The position numbers and the translations under genes are program-made. Below are positions 28,717-36,436 of a stretch of 64,000 nt of DNA, piece by piece. The number at the start of each line of letters is the position of its first letter. Position 1 is the first letter of the stretch. Origin of the DNA: Campylobacter sp. VBCF_01 NA2 (GTDB taxonomy: Bacteria; Campylobacterota; Campylobacteria; Campylobacterales; Campylobacteraceae); contig NZ_CP115607.1 in assembly GCF_027797205.1 (NCBI RefSeq), positions 186,001 through 250,000 of the forward strand, written 5' to 3'. The notes under the pieces are model-generated. The model made no database searches and had not been told where the DNA came from. It worked only from the letters and a program-made list of their open reading frames with translations.

Positions 28717-29544
28717 ATGAAAAAACTTCTTTGTTCATTGGCGGGCATAGCTTGCTTGGGTGCTGGCGTAGCCAGCGCAAACACGCTAGATCAAATCAAA
28801 TCTAGCAAGGTTTTAAGAATCGGCGTGAGCGAGCACATGGCACCATTTAGCGTATTGCAAAGTGATGGCTCATTTGTGGGCTTTGAGATTGACTTCGCAA
28901 AAGAGATCGCAAAGGCTATTTTGGGCGATGAGGGCAGGATAGAGTTCGTAGGCGTGCCTCAAAAAGAGCGCCTAGACTATGTCAAAGACAACAAGGTCGA
29001 TTTGCTAATCGCAGCATACACTAGAAACGAAAAACGCGCCCAAGTGGTTGATTTTTCGGTGCCGTATTTTTCTATCAATCTCTCAACCGTTTCAAAAAGA
29101 TCAGCCGGTATCAAATCAATCGAGGATTTAGAGGGCAAAAGAATAGCTGTCATCGGCGAGAGCAACTCAGATGTTTGGGTGCGCAAAAACCCTAATATCA
29201 CCCCAGTGCCATGCCAAAACAACAAAGACTGCTACGACAAGGTCAATCGTGGCGAGGCTGACGCGTATATGCACAATATCGTTTCAGTCGCCTCTGTGCC
29301 GGTGCTAGATCTAAATTTCGAAGTATCAATCCCAAAAATCGGCGAGACATTTTTCGACTGCGTCGTCACCCAAAAGGGCAACAGAGATATGCTACAATTG
29401 GTCGATCAAAAGATTTTCGAGCTCTCGCAAGCAGGGTATTTCGATAAAAAATACGATGAGACTATCGGGCCGTTTTATAACGGAAATGTCCCTAAACACT
29501 ACTTTTTGTTAGACGATTTATACAGCCAATTTTTAAATATGTAA
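28717..29544 (+). CDS. Periplasmic amino-acid-type ABC transporter substrate-binding protein
   Basis: A 275-residue family 3 solute-binding protein (Pfam SBP_bac_3). The signal peptide is about 1-21 (cleavage after VASA). Family motifs VLRIGVSEHMAPFS, GFEIDFAKEIAKAI and DLLIAAYTRNEKRAQVVDFSVPYF are clear. Two cysteines (in PCQNNKDCYDK) may form a disulfide. The ligand cannot be read from sequence; polar amino acids such as cystine, aspartate or glutamate are typical of the family. No permease or ATPase gene adjoins it, so its transporter must lie elsewhere or be shared. The gene stands alone with its own promoter and a bidirectional terminator. Confidence 0.88.
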   Translation: MKKLLCSLAGIACLGAGVASANTLDQIKSSKVLRIGVSEHMAPFSVLQSDGSFVGFEIDFAKEIAKAILGDEGRIEFVGVPQKERLDYVKDNKVDLLIAAYTRNEKRAQVVDFSVPYFSINLSTVSKRSAGIKSIEDLEGKRIAVIGESNSDVWVRKNPNITPVPCQNNKDCYDKVNRGEADAYMHNIVSVASVPVLDLNFEVSIPKIGETFFDCVVTQKGNRDMLQLVDQKIFELSQAGYFDKKYDETIGPFYNGNVPKHYFLLDDLYSQFLNM

Positions 29545-29585
29545 TCACCGCGAAATTCGCATTGATTAAAATTTTAACTTCTTAA

Positions 29586-29619
29586 AAATTTGGCGCGAGT
29601 GTTAGATCGCGCCAAATTT
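29586..29619. terminator. Bidirectional terminator between converging genes
   Basis: A 13-bp perfect stem (AAATTTGGCGCGA pairing with its complement, 8-base loop) between the binding-protein gene and the minus-strand yedE gene. Confidence 0.8.
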
Positions 29620-29624
29620 CAAAT

Positions 29625-30686
29625 TTAGGCTTTTTGCCTACTAAAAATCCCAAAATACGCACAAAACGCAAAGCCAAGCGCCACTGCATACGGCGCGAAT
29701 TCGCTAATCCCCTTAGCCGAGCTAGCTAGCGAGAAATTATGCGCAATAGCCCCGCCACACGCCATGCCAGCGATGAAAATCGCAGAGTTTAGATTTCCGC
29801 TTCCAGCCTGAACTAGGTGTTTGCCAGGACAGCCTTCGCACAGCGAAAAGCACAGCCCCGCCAATGCCATGCCGGCGAAATTCCAGATAAATTCGTTATG
29901 CGCGATTGGTTGAGCTTCGAAGCCGAATTTATACTGCCCAAAGGCCAAATTTGCGATTGTGGCACTCGCGATCACCGCCACTATGCCCCAAAACATAGAA
30001 AAATCGCCGTTAAAAGTGCGCGAAAGTGCGCCAACGGAGCAAAATTTGCTTCTTTGCATAGCCGCGCCGATGATGATGGCTACGATTAGGGAGATAAAAA
30101 TCGGCGCATGTTGCGAACCAGGGCCCGTTGTCGAGCTAAAAATCGCGCCGTTTTCGCCGAATTTCACCCCGCTAATGAGTGCTAGCAAAAGTAAAATTCC
30201 GATGATAAGTGGCATGGCGCCAAGTGGTTTTGAAAGCTCGTTTTCGCGCTCCGTCTCGTATCCGCTAGCCTTAAAAAACCTGCCACAAGCCACCCCGGCA
30301 AATAGCCCCACTACGCCAGCGATTGCGCTCATATCGCCGCCGCCTAAGCGCAAAAACGCTCTCCACGGACAGCCCAAAAATACTAAACAGCCAATCATCG
30401 CAAAAATCCCTAAGATAAATCTCGTAAATGGCGATGAGGCTGAGAGTGTGCGATACTCGCCGCTAATTAGCGAGGCGATAAAACCGCCGATGATAAGGCC
30501 GATGATTTCTGGGCGTATGTATTGCACCGCGGCCGCTCTGTGAAAGCCGAGCGCACCAGCTGTATCGCGCAAGAAACACGCGGCGCAAACGCCCATATTC
30601 GCGGGGTTGCCATAATGCACGAGCGCGGCTCCACCAAGGCCTAGAAGGGCACCTGAAATGATAAAAAGTATGGTTGATTTTGGCAT
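29625..30686 (-). CDS. yedE: YedE/YeeE family membrane protein, selenium-metabolism type
   Basis: A 353-residue integral membrane protein with about ten helices. It carries the cysteine-containing motifs of the YeeE/YedE transporters: GVCAACFLRD near 32-41, FLGCPWRAFLRLGGGD, MQRSKFCSVGAL, and CEGCPGKHLVQAGSGN toward the C-terminus. The pattern fits the YedE subfamily linked to selenium metabolism; in C. jejuni, FdhT (same family) is needed for the selenoenzyme formate dehydrogenase (established knowledge). A partner TusA-like gene is not seen here. It lies 1 kb from hyf. Transport of a selenium or sulfur species is inference. Confidence 0.83.
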   Translation of the reverse strand: MPKSTILFIISGALLGLGGAALVHYGNPANMGVCAACFLRDTAGALGFHRAAAVQYIRPEIIGLIIGGFIASLISGEYRTLSASSPFTRFILGIFAMIGCLVFLGCPWRAFLRLGGGDMSAIAGVVGLFAGVACGRFFKASGYETERENELSKPLGAMPLIIGILLLLALISGVKFGENGAIFSSTTGPGSQHAPIFISLIVAIIIGAAMQRSKFCSVGALSRTFNGDFSMFWGIVAVIASATIANLAFGQYKFGFEAQPIAHNEFIWNFAGMALAGLCFSLCEGCPGKHLVQAGSGNLNSAIFIAGMACGGAIAHNFSLASSAKGISEFAPYAVALGFAFCAYFGIFSRQKA

Positions 30687-30830
30687 TAAATTGCCTTTTT
30701 GATAAGTTAAGCAGACCTGCTTTTTTCGGGGCGAATTGTAGCGAAATTTGATTAGAGTTGATTGAAAAAATTTGATTAGTTTGGGATAGAAATTTGGTTT
30801 TAAATTTACGGGTTTTGCGGGGTTTGGAAT

Positions 30831-31223
30831 TTATTGCATTAAATTTTTGGTTTGGGCTTTGCTTTCGCGCAAAAGTAGCTTTATGTGTTTTAGCAAAATC
30901 GGCGAAGCATAGGGCAAAAGCTCGCTAAATTCAGGGTCGAGCGTGGCGTAGGTTTTGGCTAAATGGTTGTAAAATCTCGCCCTGTCGTTTTCGTTGCAGA
31001 TGAAAAGCTCCTGCTCGAAGATGCCTAACGCCTGAGCGATAAATGGGATTAGCTCGACTTTTAGCTCACGATTGCCGTTGAGGTAGTTGTAAAGCGTGGG
31101 TTCGCTAGGGATTTCGCCTGTGGAGTTAAGGTGCGGTTCGAGCGATAAAATCCGCCTGACAAGCTCTTTTTTGCTGATATTTTTTTCTTTTGCGATTTCG
31201 GCGATTTTTTCGTAAATTTCCAT
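30831..31223 (-). CDS. XRE-type helix-turn-helix regulator
   Basis: A 130-residue probable transcription factor. The N-terminal 65 residues look like a phage-repressor-type HTH: MEIYEKIAEIAKEKNISKKELVRR, then EPTLYNYLNGNRELKVELIPFIAQALG. The C-terminal half is helical, of unknown role, and could dimerise. Similar short regulators are common in Campylobacter. It is divergent from the 31415 gene. Three matching dyads lie in the shared 191-base gap, so it probably controls itself and the cassette. The ligand or signal is unknown. Confidence 0.78.
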   Translation of the reverse strand: MEIYEKIAEIAKEKNISKKELVRRILSLEPHLNSTGEIPSEPTLYNYLNGNRELKVELIPFIAQALGIFEQELFICNENDRARFYNHLAKTYATLDPEFSELLPYASPILLKHIKLLLRESKAQTKNLMQ

Positions 31224-31235
31224 TTTTGTCCTAAA

Positions 31236-31250
31236 TATTCAAAATGAATA
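31236..31250. promoter_or_regulatory. Operator-like dyad O1
   Basis: A perfect palindrome TATTCA-AAA-TGAATA, 13 bases from the start codon of the XRE gene. It matches two further copies in the same gap. Confidence 0.6.
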
Positions 31251-31276
31251 ACTTCTTTGAATTTTAAATATTTTTT

Positions 31277-31291
31277 TATTCGTATTGAATA
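31277..31291. promoter_or_regulatory. Operator-like dyad O2
   Basis: TATTCG-TAT-TGAATA: the same 6-3-6 architecture as O1 with one arm mismatch. Its centre is 41 bases from that of O1. Confidence 0.6.
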
Positions 31292-31298
31292 TTTATAG

Positions 31299-31313
31299 AC
31301 TTCAAATTGAATA
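31299..31313. promoter_or_regulatory. Operator-like dyad O3
   Basis: ACTTCA-AAT-TGAATA: the right arm is identical to O1 and the left arm matches in the last four bases. Its centre is 22 bases from O2. It would overlap the -35 region of a TAGAAT -10 box at 31332-31337 that could serve the 31415 gene, so binding would repress it. Confidence 0.5.
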
Positions 31314-31414
31314 AATTTAGGGAAAATTGGGTAGAATTTGAAAATATTTATAACTTTTGGCTTTGAATTTTTAAAAAATGCGAAAAGTTATATGGTAAAT
31401 TTAAAGGAGCTTTA

Positions 31415-31984
31415 ATGGATTTAACTAAATTTTTAGGATATAAACCTTTTTTTGATTATTACACGATATTAGATATTATAAATGATCAGGAACATTTGAG
31501 GGATATATGTTACTGCGATTATGCATATGCTTGGTGTAATGGTATGGAGTCGAATCTATTCGTGGATATGCTTATGTATAGCGCACTTATAGGGATTATT
31601 TATGTCTTTATAGTAGTGATAGTAAATTTATTACTAAAACGAGAAAAAATGGATATAACTGCTTTGAGTGCTCATTTTGCTTTTGGTTTTTTTTGTTTGG
31701 GTTGGTGTCAAAATTTACTTCTCTTTACAATAGCTACATTGCTTTTTATTATTTTACCTATTAAAATTATATATTATCAAGATTTAAAATTTGCCTTTAA
31801 AGATACCATAAAATCATTTCGTATGTATTTTGTGATTTTAATACCAATAGCGATGATGTTTGTTGGAACATTTAAGCATAAAGAATTAGAAATATGTAGG
31901 AAGAGCTTTATGTACATACGACATTATCCAGCATATGATCGGGTTGATACTTTTTCTGATTTTATTGAAAAGTGGAGAGAATAA
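31415..31984 (+). CDS. Uncharacterised membrane protein of the XRE cassette
   Basis: A 189-residue protein with no family I recognise. The N-terminal 50 residues are soluble and hold three cysteines (CYC, then WC near 41). Four hydrophobic helices follow (about 52-74, 84-102, 104-119, 133-152), and the C-terminal 35 residues are charged. An AAAGGAG site lies 6 bases before ATG. The DNA is clearly more AT-rich than the hyf and upp regions on either side, which suggests transfer. The next gene starts one base after its stop, so the two are co-translated. A structural or functional pairing with the DUF2971 protein is inference from this arrangement only. Confidence 0.7.
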   Translation: MDLTKFLGYKPFFDYYTILDIINDQEHLRDICYCDYAYAWCNGMESNLFVDMLMYSALIGIIYVFIVVIVNLLLKREKMDITALSAHFAFGFFCLGWCQNLLLFTIATLLFIILPIKIIYYQDLKFAFKDTIKSFRMYFVILIPIAMMFVGTFKHKELEICRKSFMYIRHYPAYDRVDTFSDFIEKWRE

Positions 31985-31985
31985 A

Positions 31986-32801
31986 ATGCAATTTTCAAAA
32001 TTTTTACAATTAGATTATAATGACACAGAAACTAGTTTGGATTTCGACCAAGGATTAAATGGCAGATTTAAACAAATTTTAGAAACTTCATCACTTTATG
32101 CTCCAAATTTTAGTAAATTAAATGATATTGATGAGTGTAGGTATAATTTCAAAATTAGTCAAAATTTTTTAGAGAAAATAAAACAAGATTTTCAAGAAGA
32201 GTCTGATTACAATAATTTAATCGAGTATATCAAAAATAAAATTTCGGAAAAGATAAATAGCTTTTATATGCAAAAACAAGAAAAATTTATATGTTGTTTT
32301 TCTAGGCAAAATGATAAAACAAGGCATAAACTAAAAGAAGATTTATTGTGGGCTCATTATGCAAATGGTTTTCGCGGAGTAAGAATAAATTTTGAAGTAG
32401 AAGCAAGATACGATAAATATCTCCATGAAGTCGAATATAAAGATAGCGTTGGAATGTTTAGAGATTTTCAAGATTTAGATAGAAATATGATTAACATTAT
32501 GACTAGGAAAAAATTTTGTTGGAAATATGAGCAAGAATATAGGGCGATTTTTGATAAATATGTGTTTGAAGAAAATCGTTTTCCTATAATAATAAACGAG
32601 ATAATTCTTGGCAAAAAACTAAGCCAAGAAAGGATTTATTGCAATGAAAATGAAAATAAAAGATTTGATGAATATGAAAATTTAAAAACAATAGCAGAAC
32701 AAATCAAAGAAATTTTGCGTGAGTCTAATAAATATCAAAGCGGTATTCCAAAAATTTTAGCCTATAAAACCATGTATTCTCCAAAACCAAAAGAAATTTA
32801 G
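31986..32801 (+). CDS. DUF2971 domain protein
   Basis: A 271-residue soluble protein. The DUF2971 hallmarks are visible: a CFSR segment (about 101-104), LLWAHYANGFRGVRINF (about 119-135) and the WKYEQEYRAIF block (about 178-188). The biochemical role of this family is not known to me. I chose ATG 31986, which gives the conserved N-terminus; the open frame runs further upstream inside the previous gene. The DNA is AT-rich like the rest of the cassette. The exported protein gene follows after 15 bases, so three genes probably form one operon. Confidence 0.8.
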   Translation: MQFSKFLQLDYNDTETSLDFDQGLNGRFKQILETSSLYAPNFSKLNDIDECRYNFKISQNFLEKIKQDFQEESDYNNLIEYIKNKISEKINSFYMQKQEKFICCFSRQNDKTRHKLKEDLLWAHYANGFRGVRINFEVEARYDKYLHEVEYKDSVGMFRDFQDLDRNMINIMTRKKFCWKYEQEYRAIFDKYVFEENRFPIIINEIILGKKLSQERIYCNENENKRFDEYENLKTIAEQIKEILRESNKYQSGIPKILAYKTMYSPKPKEI

Positions 32802-32816
32802 TATAAAGGACTAAAA

Positions 32817-33551
32817 ATGAAAAAATTTATATTCGCTATTTTATTCGCAAATTTATTTTTTGGCTTTGCTTTCGGGCAAGATACTTGCGACGAGCAATAT
32901 ATGAAAGAGTGGATTGACAGGCTAGATAGCATAAATTTGAACGCAAGGACAAGAGATTTTTGGTTTAGCAAAAGCCAGTGTCAAAATAATACAATGATAT
33001 TAAATGGTCATATAAATACAAACCAAACTCCATCACAAAGAGAAAAAGATGAATTTGACAGATACGCGAAAAATAGTATATGCTCTAATTATACCCTTGA
33101 AATGCTTGCTGACATAGGGCTTTATATCAAAAATAACACTTACAACAAAAATGGAAATTTAATTCACTCTATCACTATAAATCCAAAAGATTGCCCGAAT
33201 TTTGCAAATTCTACAAACATTTGCGATAGAAAATATACTATAAACGAGGTAAATAAATTAAACGCTAGAATGCCTATGGTTTTAGATGAATACACTGCGA
33301 TAACAAGGGCGTTTTGCGCTAACAATACTTACATTTACAATGTTATGATTAATGTGAATTATCTAAGTAATAGCGAAATTTCAGCGCTAAAAAACGAATA
33401 TCAGCAAATAATGCTAAATTCTTACTGCACTAATCCAAATGTGCGGTTATTGCGAAAAGTCGGCATGTCGGCAAAATATGATTATTACTTACAAAACGGC
33501 ACATTTTTATTTAGCACACACGCAAGTCCGAGTAACTGCCTGAATTTTTAA
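32817..33551 (+). CDS. Exported protein with two tandem four-cysteine domains
   Basis: A 244-residue protein with a signal peptide (about 1-20, ends AFGQ). The mature part is two copies of one domain of about 105 residues: copy 1 runs from C24 to F129 and copy 2 from C136 to F244. Cysteines sit at 24, 55, 89, 126 and at 136, 167, 204, 241, so spacing is 31-34-37 and 31-37-37. Shared text includes CxNNTxI, a central SxC, and an ending NG...S...P..C.NF. Each copy probably forms two disulfides. I know no matching family. As the last gene of the cassette, it may be its secreted product or sensor. Confidence 0.8.
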   Translation: MKKFIFAILFANLFFGFAFGQDTCDEQYMKEWIDRLDSINLNARTRDFWFSKSQCQNNTMILNGHINTNQTPSQREKDEFDRYAKNSICSNYTLEMLADIGLYIKNNTYNKNGNLIHSITINPKDCPNFANSTNICDRKYTINEVNKLNARMPMVLDEYTAITRAFCANNTYIYNVMINVNYLSNSEISALKNEYQQIMLNSYCTNPNVRLLRKVGMSAKYDYYLQNGTFLFSTHASPSNCLNF

Positions 33552-33605
33552 ATTTCGGCGCAGTATCGCAAACAACCCGCCAAATTTATGCGAATTTTAA
33601 AATTT

Positions 33606-33634
33606 TGGCGCGCCAGCACCAAACCAGCGCGCCA
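33606..33634. terminator. Bidirectional terminator between the cassette and upp
   Basis: An 8-bp GC-rich stem (TGGCGCGC and complement) with a 13-base loop, between converging genes. Confidence 0.65.
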
Positions 33635-33672
33635 TAAATCAAATTTAAGCGTCATAAAACGCCTAAATTCGC

Positions 33673-34302
33673 CTATTTCATCGTATTAAACACCCTATCG
33701 CCAGCATCTCCTAGACCTGGGACGATGTAGCCGTTTTCGTTTAGCTTCTCGTCGATTGCAGCGGTATATACAGGCACATCTGGGTAGATTTCGCTGAATT
33801 TTTTCAGTCCCTCAGGTGCTGCGATGATAGAGATAAATTTGATCTTTTTCACGCCTTTTTCTTTTAAGAATTTCACCGCGTCAATCGCCGTGCCACCGGT
33901 GGCAAACATCGGATCTATGATGATTGCGGTGCGCTCTTTGTAGTCAGCTGGGAGTTTTGCGTAGAAAAACTCAGCCTGCAAACTCTCTTCATTTCGCTGA
34001 AAACCCAAAAACCCGACGCTCGCATCTGGAATTAGCTTAAAGACAGCATCTAGCATACCAAGAGCTGCTCGCAAAATAGGGCATATCATAATCTTTTCGT
34101 CTAATCTTTTTGCTGTCATTTTCGCCACAGGCGTCGTAATCGGCGCGTCTTTTAGGCGCAAATCGTTGCTTGCCTCAAAAAGCATTAGGTAGCTAATCTC
34201 GTCGATTAGCATTCTAAACTGAAATGGATCTGTCTTTTTGTCTCGCAGGATTGAGAGTTTGTGCTCGATTAGGGGGTGTGAGATTTGTTTGATATTTTTC
34301 AT
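33673..34302 (-). CDS. upp: Uracil phosphoribosyltransferase
   Basis: Converts uracil and PRPP to UMP (pyrimidine salvage); 209 residues. The PRPP-binding loop IDPMFATGGTAIDAV lies near 128-142, and the uracil-binding C-terminal segment contains YIVPGLGDAGDR. The ATG at 34302 gives the family start (MKNIKQ...) and has AAAGGTGAA before it; the frame continues to 34317 without support. A TATAAT box lies at 34329-34334. Confidence 0.96.
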   Translation of the reverse strand: MKNIKQISHPLIEHKLSILRDKKTDPFQFRMLIDEISYLMLFEASNDLRLKDAPITTPVAKMTAKRLDEKIMICPILRAALGMLDAVFKLIPDASVGFLGFQRNEESLQAEFFYAKLPADYKERTAIIIDPMFATGGTAIDAVKFLKEKGVKKIKFISIIAAPEGLKKFSEIYPDVPVYTAAIDEKLNENGYIVPGLGDAGDRVFNTMK

Positions 34303-34328
34303 GATTTCACCTTTCATAAAATTTGCCT

Positions 34329-34334
34329 ATTATA
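34329..34334 (-). promoter_or_regulatory. -10 box for upp
   Basis: Reads TATAAT on the minus strand, preceded by TG, 26 bases before the start codon. Confidence 0.6.
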
Positions 34335-34378
34335 CAGAAAATTGGTAATGAAAGGGTAGATTTTGGGATTTTGATTGG

Positions 34379-34470
34379 TGGCGGACAGGGAGGGATTCGA
34401 ACCCTCGAGCCCCGGTTAGAAGCTGCACCCTTAGCAGGGGTGTGGTTTCGGCCAGCTCACCCACCTGTCC
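34379..34470 (-). tRNA. tRNA-Ser (GCU anticodon)
   Basis: A class II tRNA on the minus strand, 92 bases including an encoded CCA (34379-34381). The acceptor stem GGACAGG/CCTGTCC closes perfectly with discriminator G. The anticodon GCT lies at 34433-34435 in a CTGCTAA loop. A long variable arm and a T-arm with GGTTCGAATCC are present. It decodes AGC and AGU serine codons. Confidence 0.97.
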
Positions 34471-34626
34471 AAGTAATAAGAAATCGCATTATATCGAATA
34501 AAACTAATATAACGCTTAAAATTTCGCTAAATTTTGAAATTTTGGTTGTTTTGTGGCAGGGCTGGGGAATACTGCGCCGAGAATTTTGGCGTGTGTATAA
34601 TGCGCTATTGAGCGTAAATTTTGTTT

Positions 34627-35005
34627 GATGTGTCATTGCGAGCGAGTGTAACGAGCGAAGCAATCTAGCACGGCGAAGCCGTAACGAAAAATAAAACCAG
34701 CTAAATTTAGAAAAACGAAGTTTTTCTAAATTTAGCCACCTTAAAAGCGTCGTCGGGGGTTGGGGGTTTGTAAGGGGGAAGGGGCGCGACCTCGCAATTC
34801 AAGCCCCCTTCCCCCTTACGAGAAAAGCAAAATTTTGCCTAAAATTTAAAAAATAATTCAATGCTAAAATTTAGGTTGAATTTTAAATTTTAAATTTTAC
34901 TGGATTGCTTCGCTTGTTACACTCGCTCGCAATGACACGGAAATCGCGTTTTGGTAATTTTAACTCGTAGATTGCCACGACGGCGACAAGTCGCCTTACA
35001 ATGAC
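34627..35005. repeat. Repeat cluster with nested hairpins and a G-quadruplex motif
   Basis: This 617-base gap between tRNA-Ser and larA holds no gene. An ATTGCGAG...GAAGCAATC element at 34632-34666 faces a reversed copy at 34900-34936. Between them lie a small hairpin (34671-34681), a perfect 17-bp stem with a GAA loop (34700-34716 with 34720-34736), and the G-rich block shared with positions 1-53. Four G-tracts at 34755-34784 (5, 5, 5 and 4 G, loops 2, 7 and 2) fit a G-quadruplex. The same block pairs with a C-rich arm at 34802-34817. A third element lies at 34972-35002, with inner stem GGCGAC/GTCGCC. Confidence 0.8.
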
Positions 35006-35086
35006 AAATTTTGACAAATTTGATAAATTTGAGAGATTAAATTTTAAAAAAGCAAAATCAGGGGGTGCGAAGCCCCCTAGCAGAAA

Positions 35087-36343
35087 TTATTTTTTTACGA
35101 TTACGGAAATTCCGTTTGGAATCACAGTCAGGCTCTTTTTGCCTAGCGCATGCGCCATTTCTAGGGCTTCTTCAAGGCTAGCGGCATATTTCATTTTCAT
35201 ATCTTCTACCATGGTTTTGATCTCAGGGCGTGTTACCATGATGACTGTGTGTTTGATCAAAACGCGCGCGAGAATTTGGCTCTCCCATTGATCTGGGATT
35301 GTTTTTTCTTGTGGTGTTGCCATACATTGATCGTAAAAAGCCTGCGCGCTTTCGCAATCTTTAAGCGAGCGATAAAATCCCTCGCCACCGTGTCCGTCGG
35401 CGCAGTATGAGCACTCGATGATGACGCCACCAGGGTTACAGGTAGCCTCAGCTGCGGTCATTGATTTGACGCATTGGTAGAGATTTTGATCAAGTGGTGC
35501 GCCGCCGTTTGATGTGATGACGATGTCTGCCATTTTTGGCTCGACTTTGGCGTAACTTAGCAAAAAGTCGCAACCCGCTCTGTGCGCTGTAACATAATTT
35601 CCCGCAAACGCTGCGACTGTTTTTTTATCCTCGTCGATTACGACATTTACGATGTAGGCGAGTTTGGCAAATTTCGCCGCCGCTAGCATATCTGTGTGCA
35701 ATGGATTACCATCTAGCACGCCAGTGCGGGCAAATTCGCTATCTATGAATTTCGAGCAGTGATTTCCTAGCACGGTTACTTTGTCGCAAACGCCAGGCAA
35801 AACGCTCTTTCTGCCGCCGCTAAATCCAGCGAAAAAGTGCGGTTCGATGAAGCCCTCTGATACCAAAAGCTCGGTCTCTACGGCTACTTTGTCGATGACG
35901 AGGGGCGCACCCGATGGCAAAATGCCGATTTGTGTGTTTGAATCAGGATCGAAGCAATCATGCACCACGATTTTTGAGCTTTCATAAATTTCATCGCCTA
36001 GTTTGGCGCGAAGTTCGGCCTCTGTGGTAGGGCGGTGAAATCCAGTGGAAACTAAAAGCGTGATTTCGATATCGGGATTTCCCTCTTTTAGCTCGGCAAA
36101 CATATTTGGCAAAATATCCTTGCTTGGCACTGGGCGGGTGTGGTCTGAGATGATGATGACGCAGTTTTTCTTGCCTTTGGCAAGCTCGCACAATCGCGGG
36201 CTATCGATTGGGTTTGCCATAGCTTTTTTTACGATTTCTAGGCCGCTGCCCTCGGCTTTAAGTTCGTCGATTTTAGAGCGCAAAACATTTGCGTCCCCTT
36301 CGTCAAAGTCGATAAAGGTGTTGCCATAAGGAATCTTTAACAT
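35087..36343 (-). CDS. larA: LarA family nickel-pincer racemase/epimerase
   Basis: A 418-residue member of the lactate racemase family (DUF2088), which uses a nickel-pincer nucleotide. Signature blocks are present: SDHTRPVPSKD (about 70-80), STGFHRPTTEAEL (about 103-115) with a catalytic-type His, and EPHFFAGFSGGRKSVLPG (about 173-190) holding the cofactor-binding His and the Lys that bonds the pincer. Family members act on various 2-hydroxy acids, so lactate is only the best-known substrate. No larB, larC or larE cofactor genes lie in this window. It has its own promoter. Confidence 0.88.
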   Translation of the reverse strand: MLKIPYGNTFIDFDEGDANVLRSKIDELKAEGSGLEIVKKAMANPIDSPRLCELAKGKKNCVIIISDHTRPVPSKDILPNMFAELKEGNPDIEITLLVSTGFHRPTTEAELRAKLGDEIYESSKIVVHDCFDPDSNTQIGILPSGAPLVIDKVAVETELLVSEGFIEPHFFAGFSGGRKSVLPGVCDKVTVLGNHCSKFIDSEFARTGVLDGNPLHTDMLAAAKFAKLAYIVNVVIDEDKKTVAAFAGNYVTAHRAGCDFLLSYAKVEPKMADIVITSNGGAPLDQNLYQCVKSMTAAEATCNPGGVIIECSYCADGHGGEGFYRSLKDCESAQAFYDQCMATPQEKTIPDQWESQILARVLIKHTVIMVTRPEIKTMVEDMKMKYAASLEEALEMAHALGKKSLTVIPNGISVIVKK

Positions 36344-36381
36344 AATTTACCCCTTAAAATGAAATGAAAATTTAACTTTTT

Positions 36382-36387
36382 ATTATA
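36382..36387 (-). promoter_or_regulatory. -10 box for larA
   Basis: TATAAT on the minus strand preceded by TG, 39 bases before the larA start. Confidence 0.55.
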
Positions 36388-36436
36388 CAGCGATGAGGTG
36401 TATATTTTGCTTAAATTCCAAAATAAATTTTAAAAT

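Noticed and set aside
34323-34628. Plus-strand open frame between upp and the repeat cluster
   Set aside because: It runs through the tRNA-Ser gene on the other strand and lacks coding character.
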